Assembly: GCA_938041505.1 (NCBI GenBank)
Contig: CALITC010000004.1
Location: 1 to 64,000, forward strand
Direction: 5' to 3'
DNA: 64,000 nt
Source: an uncultured Patescibacteria group bacterium
GTDB lineage: Bacteria > Patescibacteriota > JACMRA01
The translations under genes and the position numbers were made by a program. The notes under the pieces were generated by a model that had not been told where the DNA came from, did not search any database, and saw only the letters and a program-made list of their open reading frames with translations. This document shows positions 9,690 to 20,219 of the stretch, one piece after another (positions within the stretch are counted from its first letter, which is position 1; the number at the start of each line of letters is the position of its first letter).

Positions 9690-10184
9690 TTAACAACCCT
9701 GCGCTTGCTGTGATGCATCCGAAGTATTACACAGAACATCAGTCCTAGAAACAAACTGTCCAACAATAAAGACTATCGTATAAGCTAGTACCGTGATAAC
9801 TAAACCTATGATCGCATTCTTAAGAGTATCGAGACCTGCTTTGTATTTGCTATTATCGCCAGCAGATGTAATCATTAAGAACCCACCAATAACGATGAAA
9901 ATAACCGCCACAGCCGCAGAGATATAAGTAAGTGTAACCGCAATAGAAATAATTATAGAAACAACATTATTTCCAACCGCTTCAGGATCTGCAGTACCTT
10001 CTCCTCTAGGTGTACCCGCTAAACAAGAATTTGTATTGAAGGTATCACAAACATCTTGAGCATACGCCTCCAAACCCAAAGACTGGGCAAAAACAGGGAC
10101 GAATAGAGCTAAAATCCCTCCAAGTAGGATAGACCAGAAGATAATCTGCTTCAGTCGGTATTTAATCACTGAGTTATCTCTCAT
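9690..10184 (-). CDS. TrbC/VirB2-like pilin-type membrane protein
   Basis: Two long TM helices, VIFIVIGGFLMITSAGDNSKYKAGLDTLKNAIIGLVI. Confidence 0.75.
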   Translation of the reverse strand: MRDNSVIKYRLKQIIFWSILLGGILALFVPVFAQSLGLEAYAQDVCDTFNTNSCLAGTPRGEGTADPEAVGNNVVSIIISIAVTLTYISAAVAVIFIVIGGFLMITSAGDNSKYKAGLDTLKNAIIGLVITVLAYTIVFIVGQFVSRTDVLCNTSDASQQAQGC

Positions 10185-10298
10185 AATTAGGTTTTATATA
10201 TTAAGTAATATATTAATACTAACACGTTGTCAACGCCTACAATAAATTAATAAAGTCAGTTGACAGCTAGATAAGAAAAATTATGAGAAAAAAGACTT

Positions 10299-11393
10299 TT
10301 GACAAAATACTATAACTCGTCTCATATAGATATTACAGGAAGTAGTATGTTTGAAAATATTTTAACCCCATCAGATCAATTAAAGAAAGAGTGTCGCAAA
10401 TTGACAGAGCATGTGACTACAACGCTAATAAAAAGACCTTCAGGAGGGCTATCTAGATTAGCTACCAAAAACAATGTCATCTTCAATACCAACGATCAAA
10501 ATATACAATTGGTAATTATTGGAGGTAGTAGAACAACAACATGTATCTACAATCAAGAAACAAGAGAACTGGGAGAAGAATCGACCTCACCCACCCCTAC
10601 TCTCGATGATAGAGAAATCCTAAAATCTCATATTCAAAAAATTTACAAAGGGGCATCTACATTAATCGTTAACTTTGCGTTCCCAGTAAAACCAACAATA
10701 CGAGATGGAAAACTCGAAGGTGTCTTAGTGCGCGGCACAAAACAGCACTCCTTAAAAAATTTGGTTAACAAAGAGATTGGCTCATTCGTCGAAGAGGTTT
10801 TAGGAGAAGATGTAAATGCGATTATCATTAATGATATCACAGCCCTGCTATATGGCTTTCAGGAACGAGAAGTTTTTTTGGCTGGTATCGTAGGCACAGG
10901 GGTAAATTTTGGACTTACTCAAGACGAGTACTCGATTAATCTAGAAGCGGGAAATTATAGCGATTTTTCTCCAAGCAAAAGCACGTTATTTATCGACAAA
11001 GAAAGCAACAATAGAGGACAACAACTTTGGGAAAAAGCCATTTCTGGAAAATATTTAAAGGACCATTTTAATTTCTGGGCACAAGAATACGGCGTTCCAA
11101 AACGCCTTACAAATTCGACTCAATTGGATACTCTCACAGAGCCAAAAGCTCGAGAATTAGGTAACAAAATTATACAAGCTTCTGCCCAAAAAACAGCCGT
11201 CACTATGGCCGCAATTGCAGAAGCAACCGGTTTTAACGATTTTGTCTTGGAAGGTAGTGTTATGTGGAAGGCATATGGCTACTTTGATCAAGTCACTAAG
11301 ACACTCTATGATTTAGGTCATTCAGAAACAAGTTGCATCGAATCTAACAGACCATTTCATAACCTTATTGAATTTGTTAAATATTCAAAATAA
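10299..11393 (+). CDS. Hexokinase-like ASKHA-fold kinase
   Basis: INDITALLYGF, AGIVGTGVNFG, NLEAGNYSDF resemble eukaryotic-type hexokinase motifs. Confidence 0.6.
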   Translation: MTKYYNSSHIDITGSSMFENILTPSDQLKKECRKLTEHVTTTLIKRPSGGLSRLATKNNVIFNTNDQNIQLVIIGGSRTTTCIYNQETRELGEESTSPTPTLDDREILKSHIQKIYKGASTLIVNFAFPVKPTIRDGKLEGVLVRGTKQHSLKNLVNKEIGSFVEEVLGEDVNAIIINDITALLYGFQEREVFLAGIVGTGVNFGLTQDEYSINLEAGNYSDFSPSKSTLFIDKESNNRGQQLWEKAISGKYLKDHFNFWAQEYGVPKRLTNSTQLDTLTEPKARELGNKIIQASAQKTAVTMAAIAEATGFNDFVLEGSVMWKAYGYFDQVTKTLYDLGHSETSCIESNRPFHNLIEFVKYSK

Positions 11394-11403
11394 TTCAGCC
11401 TGA

Positions 11404-12384
11404 CTACTCAAGGACTTTATATGTTCCTCCATCACTCTGCTCAACCTGGCCAAGAAGCTCAAGTTTTGTAATTTCACCAGCAATATTGTCTGTCAGCTTA
11501 AAATAGGCAATGAGCTCATCAAGTGTAAGGTAACGCACTTTCGATTCCGAAACATTAGCTTCAATATGAAAATGACTTAGCAAACTATGGCTATCCGTAA
11601 GCACTGGACTACCTTGCTCAATAAGTAGTCTATTCCCTGCCACAGATGCTTCAAAATAGTCCACAGTAGGAGTTAAAACTGTTTTACGCATCTTCTTTGC
11701 GCACTCAGCCGTAATTAAGCTACCAGATTTTATAGCTGCTTGAGCAACTAACATTTGATCCGATAACGCTGCAATAATTCTATTGCGTTGTGGAAACGAG
11801 TATTTGGTTGGCTTAAAACCGGGCGGGTATTCACTTAAGATTAATCCTTTTCGATCGATAATTTGTGTTTTTAACGATAAATTACTCTTAGGGTAGAATG
11901 TTTCATCGTCAAGACCTCCACCAAGAACTCCGATGGTAACTCTGCTATTTTTAACGGCAAGCTCGTGTGCGTATTTATCTACACCAAAAGCCAGCCCGGA
12001 TATAATTGCCACGCCTTGTGCCATCAAAGGCGGTAGCATGTTATCTAATATTTTTAAAGTATGTTTACTCATTTGCCGAGAACCCACAACACCCAGAGAA
12101 GGGGTATCTAAGGCTCTAAGTTCACCTTCATACCAGAGCACCAAAGGTGGTTTATCTAGAGCATGAAGCTTGGCCGGGTAGTGAGGATCTAAGATCGATA
12201 GGCATTGAAAATCTCCGATAGGGACAATACCTTTTTTGTTAAATTTATCTTGCAATTTGGGAAATAGTTTGTATTCATCACTGGCAGCATCGACAAGAGT
12301 CCCATATGCCTCGAGCAAGCGATTGTATTGTACAAAACTCAGACCACCACTCACAAGAGCAATTAATAATTCGCGTTCATTCAT
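11404..12384 (-). CDS. dprA: DNA processing protein DprA/Smf
   Basis: GVVGSRQMSKH, SGLAFGVDKYAHELA, GVLGGGLDDETFYP, SGSLITAECA. Confidence 0.93.
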   Translation of the reverse strand: MNERELLIALVSGGLSFVQYNRLLEAYGTLVDAASDEYKLFPKLQDKFNKKGIVPIGDFQCLSILDPHYPAKLHALDKPPLVLWYEGELRALDTPSLGVVGSRQMSKHTLKILDNMLPPLMAQGVAIISGLAFGVDKYAHELAVKNSRVTIGVLGGGLDDETFYPKSNLSLKTQIIDRKGLILSEYPPGFKPTKYSFPQRNRIIAALSDQMLVAQAAIKSGSLITAECAKKMRKTVLTPTVDYFEASVAGNRLLIEQGSPVLTDSHSLLSHFHIEANVSESKVRYLTLDELIAYFKLTDNIAGEITKLELLGQVEQSDGGTYKVLE

Positions 12385-12453
12385 GATTAATACTCCATTA
12401 ACCCATAAAAAGTGATTTTTGTAAAGATAAAAGCCTACTAGGTTAAGGTTAAA

Positions 12454-13776
12454 CTAGCCTTTAGTAACCAGCAAAAGTATACCGCCCACGATCATCAGTA
12501 GCACCAGACCAATCACTACGTATCTCCAGCCATCATTTGTAGATACATCCAATGCAAGGTTGTCTTTTTGTTCTTCTTCAGGCATATAAAGCACTGTCAG
12601 AGAATCAGTAGCCTCTGGAGCAAGTTTTGTAAAATCAGAATTAACCAGCTGAACTCGCACCGTTTTTTGACCCTCTGTGTCATAAATAACACCTAACTCA
12701 TTAAAACTAAATTCAGATTTTGGCCAAATAGTTTTGACAGGGGTATTGTCTACGAATATTTGCAAATACCCTTTCTTTCCATCTACCTCAGCTCCAGTTT
12801 CAAAATCAGACAACAACTCAAAATTATCTACTTGTAACAAGAACTTCTGATTGCCATCCAGACTCTGATCCAATCTATCTTTGCGTGGCTCCACAATTGC
12901 AAGTCGCGGCAACCCAACATTTATCGAATCATTAAAATTCGTCTTTGTACTCAAAGTAGACTGATATGGTAATACATCTCCTGTTACATTGGTTAGCGCA
13001 AATATCAGTCTCAGATTATCGCTATCAGGGATTTTATCAAACTCAATATCTTCAGAATCAAACACTACAAAATGAACACCACCTTCTTGTTCTACACTGT
13101 TATTAATAGTTGCGATAAAATTCTCATTTTTTACCTCATTGAAATATATATTGAGTTTTCCAAGTCCATCCTCAGGCTTTGTTGTGCTAGATAAACGAAA
13201 ATTAGAGAGTTCTATCTTAAACTCATGGTTAATGCCGTCAGCTAAAACTATACCTGGCTTAGGAGCTACAATATCCACCTGAGGTTTGGTCGTAACATTG
13301 GCAAAATCAAAACTAAAACCAACCTTAGTAAGAGGTACAGCTGGAGCTTTTGTTGTACTATCGATGTAGACTATAATAATCTTATTAGGCCCATCTTCTA
13401 ATTTATCCTTAAACAAAGATGTTGGGATTGGACTAGAGCCATGCTCAAACAATAGGTTCTCCTCTTGCGAATCATCACCCTTATATATCTTCAACCAACC
13501 ACCACCTGCCGCAGGAAAGTCTCGATAGCTAAGATCTAAGCTCGCGGCATTCCAGCGATACCTGATTTCATCATCAAGCGTAAGTGTGCCATCAAAAACC
13601 CAATTATTATTACCGGCTTTATTGACATCCAAAGTTTCTCCGTTTTTAGTAACGCGAGGAATTTCCAACAAAATCTTGTTAGTACTAGATTGTGCAATGG
13701 CCGCTAGACCAGTAAGTAAAAAACTCCCCAAAACTATAATCGTCACCAAATATTTCATTACATTCTTCCAAGTCAT
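12454..13776 (-). CDS. Secreted/surface protein with signal peptide and C-terminal TM
   Basis: N-terminal hydrophobic signal and C-terminal WRYVVIGLVLLMIVGGILLLVTKG. Confidence 0.65.
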   Translation of the reverse strand: MTWKNVMKYLVTIIVLGSFLLTGLAAIAQSSTNKILLEIPRVTKNGETLDVNKAGNNNWVFDGTLTLDDEIRYRWNAASLDLSYRDFPAAGGGWLKIYKGDDSQEENLLFEHGSSPIPTSLFKDKLEDGPNKIIIVYIDSTTKAPAVPLTKVGFSFDFANVTTKPQVDIVAPKPGIVLADGINHEFKIELSNFRLSSTTKPEDGLGKLNIYFNEVKNENFIATINNSVEQEGGVHFVVFDSEDIEFDKIPDSDNLRLIFALTNVTGDVLPYQSTLSTKTNFNDSINVGLPRLAIVEPRKDRLDQSLDGNQKFLLQVDNFELLSDFETGAEVDGKKGYLQIFVDNTPVKTIWPKSEFSFNELGVIYDTEGQKTVRVQLVNSDFTKLAPEATDSLTVLYMPEEEQKDNLALDVSTNDGWRYVVIGLVLLMIVGGILLLVTKG

Positions 13777-13843
13777 GTAGATACGTTACTAAAAAGGATA
13801 GACTAGCATATTGTCGTTGTCAAACGTTACCTTCTCAACCAAT

Positions 13844-16558
13844 TTACTCAGCGTCCATAATGGCCTTCGGAACCATATCAGGAGAAACTCTAAATATAGT
13901 ATAAGCCGCTTCTCTATCAATTTCATTAAGCAAAGTCATAAAAATTGTCATTCCATCTTGCTTGAATTCAACAAGCGGATCTTTTTGAGAATAACCACGC
14001 ATTCGCACACTATCACTTAAGTGATCAATACTTACCAAGTGCTCAGTCCACAAAACATCAATTGCTCGCAAGAATATATATCGCGTCATAGCACTTTGAG
14101 ATTTTACATCGAATGTAGACCATCGTTCTTTGAGGGTATTCACAATCTTGTCTGTAAGTGTATTGGTAGTTTTATCGATACCGTACTTGTAGTCCTTAAG
14201 GAGATTTTTCAAAGAATCAACCTTGAACTCATCCAGCTTAACTATACCTGTTAGTTGCTCAGATAGCGCAGAGACCTTCTCATCAAACTTCTTAGACTTT
14301 GGACCATCGGCTAAGGCATCTTGGACCGAGAGATAGACTGTTCGTTCCAGTGCGTCATGAACTTCTTGATCATATGAAAAATCTTCGTTCATCAATACTT
14401 TTTTGCGCCGAGAATAAATAACTGTGCGCTGCCTATTGATAACATCATCATATTCTGTGACGTGTTTGCGCACATCGTAGTTCTGACCTTCGATTTTTTT
14501 CTGAGCCTCTTCGACCAAGTTCGATAAGAGCTTGTTCTGAATCGCCTCGTCATCTGCCACAGGCAGAATATTATAGTATCCAATACGGTCACCTCCAAAG
14601 ACTCGAAGAATGTAATCTTCCAAAGAAATATAGAACTGACTCGCTCCTGGATCTCCTTGTCGTCCACTACGACCTCGAAGTTGGTTATCAATACGCCGGG
14701 ACTCATGTCGCTCAGTACCAATTACAAATAAACCTCCCAGAGCTTTGACTTCTTCATGATCTGCCTTCCACTGCTTGAGGTCTTTTTTATCTTCAGGAAC
14801 CTCACCCCCAAGTTTAATATCAACACCGCGACCAGCAATATTTGTCGCCAAGGTAACAGCTCCTTTGATACCAGCACTACTCACAATACGCGCCTCTTGT
14901 TCGTGATTTTTTGCATTCAATACTTGATGCTTAACCCCAATATCTGATAGAGCTTTGCTAAGAGATTGGTTCTTATCAATCGAAGTTGTACCAATTAGCA
15001 CAGGTTGGCCAGTCTCATTAATCGCCTTAATATCTCGAGCAATTGCTTTGAATTTACCAGGTTCGTTCTTAAAAATCTTATCAACAAAATCCTTACGCAC
15101 AATTGGCCTATTAGTTGGAATAGATACTACAAGCAATTTATAGATCTTAAATAGCTCCTCAGATTCGGTAGCTGCTGTACCAGTCATACCTGCAAGCTTA
15201 TCGTAGAGACGGAAATAATTTTGGAAGGTAATTGTCGCTACAGTTTTGCTTTCTGGTTGAATATTAACCCCTTCTTTGGCTTCAATAGCTTGATGCAAGC
15301 CTTGATTATAACGCCGGCCAAACATAAGTCGTCCAGTATTCTCATCCACAATCACAATCTCCCCGTCTCGGACCACATATTCTTTCTCCCTCTTGAACAC
15401 CGCTTCAGCTTTGAGAGCTTGATCAAGATGGTGAACAAGAACTACATTCTTCGGGTCAAGGTATAGATTCTCCACCCCTAGAATTCGCTCCACTTTCTCC
15501 ATTCCAAGTTCGGACAATGTCACAGTTTTTCGCTTCTCATCGACTTCATAATCAATATCTGGAGTTAGCTTGCGAGTAACTGTAGCAAATTGCTTATAAC
15601 GGTTACCAGAGTCACTAGCTTGTGAGGAGATAATCAAAGGAGTGCGAGCTTCATCAATAAGAATCGAGTCAACCTCATCTATTATCGCTACCTTGTGACC
15701 AGCTCGTTGTGCAACCTCCTCTGGGGTATTAGCCATATTGTCACGCAAGTAATCAAAACCAAATTCAGAATTTACCCCGTATACAATATCTACTACGGCT
15801 TTGTTATCAGCATCATAGTAAGCTCTTTTACGTTCACAAGGAACCAAATGCTCCACATCAAGGACCGTTCGAGAATCCTGCTGCTCGCCATCTTCTAATG
15901 TATCAACTTGCCCAAGATCTCGCTTTCGATCAGAGGCATCATCTGCTTGCGCTCCTAACTTGAAATAAAACGAAGCTTGGTTTTGGATAACTCCGATAGT
16001 CAGACCCAAATAATCGAATACCTGCCCCATCCAACTAGCATCACGACGCGCTAAATAATCATTCACCGTTACCAAATGCACCTGATTCTCTTCAGGTAAA
16101 GCATTGAGATAGGTAGCCAAAGTTGAAACCAAAGTTTTACCTTCTCCTGTTTTCATCTCAGCCACACGCCCTTCATTAAGCACCATTCCCCCAAGAAGTT
16201 GTACAGGGTAATGCTTTTGACCAATTGCGCGAAAAGCAGCCTCACGAACCACTGCAAACACCTCAGGCATCATTTGTCCCAACTTCTTGTCTAAGGCGTC
16301 ACCCTTGAGACCTTGTAATTGTTTACGAAAGTACGGAGTCTTCGCCTTCAGTTGCTTGTCAGTTAGCTTAGAGATAGTATCGTCAAAAGCCAAAACCTCA
16401 TCAACAACTTTCCAATATCTTCCTAGTTCACGTTTTTCCCCAACTAAAGCATCAGCAACTCGGTCAAAAAATCCGCTCTTTTTCTGAAGTTGAGAAGCGT
16501 CGATTACTTCACTATTAATTCGCGCCGACTTATCGTTAGTTTGTACTTTCTGATTCAT
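13844..16558 (-). CDS. secA: Preprotein translocase ATPase SecA
   Basis: GEGKTLVSTL, NDYLARRDASWMG, AIIDEVDSILIDEARTPLIIS, GRSGRQGDPG. Confidence 0.98.
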   Translation of the reverse strand: MNQKVQTNDKSARINSEVIDASQLQKKSGFFDRVADALVGEKRELGRYWKVVDEVLAFDDTISKLTDKQLKAKTPYFRKQLQGLKGDALDKKLGQMMPEVFAVVREAAFRAIGQKHYPVQLLGGMVLNEGRVAEMKTGEGKTLVSTLATYLNALPEENQVHLVTVNDYLARRDASWMGQVFDYLGLTIGVIQNQASFYFKLGAQADDASDRKRDLGQVDTLEDGEQQDSRTVLDVEHLVPCERKRAYYDADNKAVVDIVYGVNSEFGFDYLRDNMANTPEEVAQRAGHKVAIIDEVDSILIDEARTPLIISSQASDSGNRYKQFATVTRKLTPDIDYEVDEKRKTVTLSELGMEKVERILGVENLYLDPKNVVLVHHLDQALKAEAVFKREKEYVVRDGEIVIVDENTGRLMFGRRYNQGLHQAIEAKEGVNIQPESKTVATITFQNYFRLYDKLAGMTGTAATESEELFKIYKLLVVSIPTNRPIVRKDFVDKIFKNEPGKFKAIARDIKAINETGQPVLIGTTSIDKNQSLSKALSDIGVKHQVLNAKNHEQEARIVSSAGIKGAVTLATNIAGRGVDIKLGGEVPEDKKDLKQWKADHEEVKALGGLFVIGTERHESRRIDNQLRGRSGRQGDPGASQFYISLEDYILRVFGGDRIGYYNILPVADDEAIQNKLLSNLVEEAQKKIEGQNYDVRKHVTEYDDVINRQRTVIYSRRKKVLMNEDFSYDQEVHDALERTVYLSVQDALADGPKSKKFDEKVSALSEQLTGIVKLDEFKVDSLKNLLKDYKYGIDKTTNTLTDKIVNTLKERWSTFDVKSQSAMTRYIFLRAIDVLWTEHLVSIDHLSDSVRMRGYSQKDPLVEFKQDGMTIFMTLLNEIDREAAYTIFRVSPDMVPKAIMDAE

Positions 16559-16640
16559 ATTACCTAATTAAAAAAGTTTTGTTATATAGATTCAGTTAAA
16601 GAAAAAATTTTGTTTTAGTCAATCAAAAGCGCTAAACGAC

Positions 16641-16671
16641 AAAAAAACCTTATCTTCAATAAAGACAAGGT
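16641..16671 (-). terminator. Rho-independent terminator after the 16705-17229 gene
   Basis: Minus strand ACCTTGTCTT...AAGATAAGGT then TTTTTTT. Confidence 0.7.
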
Positions 16672-16704
16672 AAACTCTAAGCGCAACGATAACTCTAAAT
16701 ATAA

Positions 16705-17229
16705 TTAAGCCTTTAGTGCAAAGAGGTTTTGAATAAGTTGCTTGGTGTACGCACAAAACCTATCATAAACAGATAATTCAGTAATAGGGCTAATTGGAAG
16801 CTGATGAGGGAATCGATAACTAGCCACATAGACAGCTGCATTGTAAATCAAATCCCAATCAAAATTAGTGTCATTGATGGTTTTTCGGAATCTCATCCTA
16901 GGGTTAAATTCTTCAAAACATACTTGATATTTCCTATCGTGCAAAACTACCCAGTTATCATTCTCAATTATTTTGATGATTGCAGGACCACTACATTTAT
17001 TAACAAACAGACTTCTGTATAGCTTTAACTGTTCAACCTGTTTCGGAGAAAAATACGAATCAGAATATCTTTCCAAGCTCAATAGATAATCTCCTTCTAG
17101 AACAGTTCTAATCATGCAATAATCAGCGTAACTAAAGTAGTACCGAGGCTTCTCGAATACAGCATTGCCTGCACCAATTCTAAGCTTGTAAGACTTAGCA
17201 AAAAACTTCTCTTGAAGCCAATTATTCAC
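16705..17229 (-). CDS. Uncharacterised protein, paralogue of the next gene
   Basis: FEEFNPRMRFRKTIN matches YEVYNPSVVLRKDLN in 17260-17754. Confidence 0.65.
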   Translation of the reverse strand: MNNWLQEKFFAKSYKLRIGAGNAVFEKPRYYFSYADYCMIRTVLEGDYLLSLERYSDSYFSPKQVEQLKLYRSLFVNKCSGPAIIKIIENDNWVVLHDRKYQVCFEEFNPRMRFRKTINDTNFDWDLIYNAAVYVASYRFPHQLPISPITELSVYDRFCAYTKQLIQNLFALKA

Positions 17230-17259
17230 TGCCTTTTTTGAAGGAGTGATATCAATCTG

Positions 17260-17754
17260 TTAGAATCGCATACCGTTAAGGTAAGCCTGTATCATCTCAT
17301 CACACAACCCCAACCAGCCAAAATTCTTGTTCACATACGACTCTTTGGTATTCAGGTCTTTCCTAAGTACAACACTAGGGTTATACACCTCATACAATTC
17401 AGAATCAAACCCTATACGAAGAGGAATAACAGCGGCATTATCTCTAAAAAAACAGTATGGCATCAACTGATCTTCGATATCTGGATCTTGACACTCAAAA
17501 AGTTCTTCTAGCGTCTTACAATCAAAACCACACAAATATTGTCTATATGGCTCGTAATAATCTGGTAAAGATATTTTTGGATTATCCAAGTATTGATAAA
17601 TAAGCATAACCTCATACAGACTAAACTTCGTAAGTAAGCCTGAATTACGTATGATACTCAGTTCAAAGCTACCATTCTGAGAAATTGTTGAATATGTCGG
17701 ATGATTCGTTACAAAAGTATTACGATCAAGGAGTGTTTGAGTTAGACCATTCAT
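17260..17754 (-). CDS. Uncharacterised protein, paralogue of 16705-17229
   Basis: Shared YxxYNPxxxxRKxxN block and similar order of surrounding segments. Confidence 0.65.
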   Translation of the reverse strand: MNGLTQTLLDRNTFVTNHPTYSTISQNGSFELSIIRNSGLLTKFSLYEVMLIYQYLDNPKISLPDYYEPYRQYLCGFDCKTLEELFECQDPDIEDQLMPYCFFRDNAAVIPLRIGFDSELYEVYNPSVVLRKDLNTKESYVNKNFGWLGLCDEMIQAYLNGMRF

Positions 17755-17929
17755 TCTTATTTAGCCTCCAATTAGAATATAAATTTTCGTTTCTATTTTG
17801 TTAACACTACCATATATTTATCAATATGTCGAAAGTATATCGAAAATATCAAAATTTGCCTAAATATAATAAATCTGCTACGGTACAAATATTTAGAATT
17901 AGGTAAACATTACAAGGAGTAAATAAAAC

Positions 17930-18451
17930 ATGGAAGAATGCTTAAACAAAATCCGGGAATACTCATCCCCAAATTATGAGTTATTATTAGCTGAAATGCG
18001 TTTAATTTTGGAACGTGTTAGCACTCAAGATGCAACCTTAGACGATCGTCTTTTTTTAAAAGAAAAACTGAGTACTCTGGCCAGGCTAATAAGTATGGAG
18101 AGTGATTACTTAGCCAGCAAATTCAACAGTATACGCACAAAAATTATCTATCTAGATAACGACCAGTTGGAAGAAAGTATCTGGTTAGACTATATTACTT
18201 CAAGCAAATCTAGAATTAATCTTGAAAACATAGCTCGGTTGCTAATCTCAACAATACCTAGATTAAGTAATAGCCAAAAAATGTTTCTAAAATTGATTAA
18301 CATTATGACACTGAACACCTGCAACAGACATAAAGCTGATTCTAGCCACATAACCCTTCCAAAAATAAAACCCGATGGAAATTTTGCCATTGACCTCAAC
18401 CGAGCAAACACAGCAATAGCTATCGAAGTACTAGAAAAACTTATTTCTTAA
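17930..18451 (+). CDS. Hypothetical helical protein
   Basis: Intact ORF with upstream AAGGAG and a downstream terminator. Confidence 0.6.
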   Translation: MEECLNKIREYSSPNYELLLAEMRLILERVSTQDATLDDRLFLKEKLSTLARLISMESDYLASKFNSIRTKIIYLDNDQLEESIWLDYITSSKSRINLENIARLLISTIPRLSNSQKMFLKLINIMTLNTCNRHKADSSHITLPKIKPDGNFAIDLNRANTAIAIEVLEKLIS

Positions 18452-18476
18452 ATTTTGAGAATCATCCACTCAATCT

Positions 18477-18507
18477 CCTGCAAGTTTTACGTTGCAGGAC
18501 TTTTTTT
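18477..18507 (+). terminator. Rho-independent terminator overlapping the 3' end of pyrG
   Basis: CCTGCAA-N7-TTGCAGG then ACTTTTTTT. Confidence 0.75.
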
Positions 18508-20124
18508 CGTTTGGATTGAGGCTTTCATGAGACCAACAAACAGTGGATGTGGTCTATTTGGTCTGCTTTTGAATTCTGGGTGAGCTTGAGTGGCAACGAA
18601 ATACGGATGGTCTTTGGGGCTAAGCTCCATAATTTCCACAAGATAATCGCTCTGATTTGATTCGTTTTTGTATTCAAATTTTCCTGTAACTTTAAGGCCT
18701 TTTTGGGCTAATATTTCAACATATTGATTCTGCACTTCGAGTCTGTGGCGATGACGCTCAAGAATACTTTTGGCTTCGTATAAACTTGCCGCAATCGAGT
18801 CTTTTTCTAGCTCACAAGCGTACTCTCCAAGTCTCATGGTGCCACCTTTCCGTTTGATATATTGCTGCCCTGGAATAAAATCAATCAGTAACTTTTTGGA
18901 TTCATCTACCATCTCGTTCTCATCAAACATCTCTCTTGAGTACGCATCGACACCGCAAACATTTCTAGCAAACTCAATTACTGCCATCTGCAATCCTAAA
19001 CAAATCCCTAAAAACGGTAGTTTATTTTCTCGAGCGTATTTGATAGCTTTGATCTTACCCTCCATGCCTCGCTTACCGAATCCTCCCGGTACTATAAGCC
19101 CATCCATCTTGCTCAAAGCCTGGTCTAAGTCATCTCGATCACTGTCAACCAGCTCCACATCAACCTCCACCCCCTCTGCCACCGCCGCAGCTTTCATGGC
19201 CTCAATTACCGACAAATAACTATCACTCAATTGGGTGTACTTAGTAACCAGTGCGATCTTATACAGCGGCTCTCTTTCTTTGGAAAAATTTGTATAAAAA
19301 TCCGGGAATTCTACGTTTAATTTCTTGCCTATAAACTCCTCTAGATTAAGCTGAAGATCTGTCTGCCGCAAATACATCGGTACTCCATAAATACTATTTT
19401 GATCTGGCAAACTAATAACTTGATGTGTCTTCAGATTTGAGAATAAGGCTATCTTTTCTATTTGGGACTTTTGGAGGGGGCGCTCTTCTGTAGACTCACT
19501 CCTCATCACAATCATATCGGGTTGCAACCCCACACGTAACAATTCTCGAATAGAGACCTGCATAGGCTTTGTCTTATACTCCCCACTACACGCCAAAAAC
19601 GGCACATACCCAAGGTGCACATGGAACACCTCACCATCATGCTGTCGCCGGAACTGCCGAAAACTCTCCAGAAAAATCTCTCCTTCCATATCCCCAGTAG
19701 ACCCGCCTATCTCAATTATACGGACATCTTTGTCCATGTCTTTAGCAAAACAATCCTTAATATGATTGGTAACATTCGGTATCAGCTGCACCGTCTTCCC
19801 AAGGTAATCTCCAGCCCGCTCTCTCTCGAGAATTGCATTGTAGATTTTACCAGCATTCACCGAGCTTAATGAAGAAAGCTCCACATCCAAAAACCGCTCA
19901 TAATGACCTAGATCCAAATCCGTCTCCGAGCCATCATTGAGCACATACACCTCCCCATGTTCAAACGGTGACATAGTCCCTGGATCGATATTCAGATACG
20001 GGTCGAACTTTATCACATCCACAGTCATACCTGCAGATTTCAAAAAAAGACCTATAGAAGCTGCAGTAATACCCTTACCAATACCAGAAACCACTCCGCC
20101 AGTCACAAAAATATATTTAGCCAT
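18487..20124 (-). CDS. pyrG: CTP synthase
   Basis: MAKYIFVTGGVVSGIGKGITAASIG, GGFGKRGMEGKI, PFLGICLGLQ; start placed at MAKYIF rather than the upstream ORF start. Confidence 0.97.
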   Translation of the reverse strand: MAKYIFVTGGVVSGIGKGITAASIGLFLKSAGMTVDVIKFDPYLNIDPGTMSPFEHGEVYVLNDGSETDLDLGHYERFLDVELSSLSSVNAGKIYNAILERERAGDYLGKTVQLIPNVTNHIKDCFAKDMDKDVRIIEIGGSTGDMEGEIFLESFRQFRRQHDGEVFHVHLGYVPFLACSGEYKTKPMQVSIRELLRVGLQPDMIVMRSESTEERPLQKSQIEKIALFSNLKTHQVISLPDQNSIYGVPMYLRQTDLQLNLEEFIGKKLNVEFPDFYTNFSKEREPLYKIALVTKYTQLSDSYLSVIEAMKAAAVAEGVEVDVELVDSDRDDLDQALSKMDGLIVPGGFGKRGMEGKIKAIKYARENKLPFLGICLGLQMAVIEFARNVCGVDAYSREMFDENEMVDESKKLLIDFIPGQQYIKRKGGTMRLGEYACELEKDSIAASLYEAKSILERHRHRLEVQNQYVEILAQKGLKVTGKFEYKNESNQSDYLVEIMELSPKDHPYFVATQAHPEFKSRPNRPHPLFVGLMKASIQTKKSPAT

Positions 20125-20219
20125 ACAACGATTAATTAACTCAAGCATTGGAGACCCTATTTTTTTGGTCAATATACAGGCTAATCCAGGGTTGACACAC
20201 TTATGCAATTAGCGTAGAG

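Noticed and set aside
9536-9766. ORFs covering tRNA-Ser, including minus-strand VRMGFEPTKGFTL
   Set aside because: Classic spurious translation of a tRNA gene
18018-18036. TTAGCACTC half-site of a CIRCE element near an HrcA-like gene in the window
   Set aside because: No GAGTGCTAA partner at 9-nt spacing, and it lies inside a coding region
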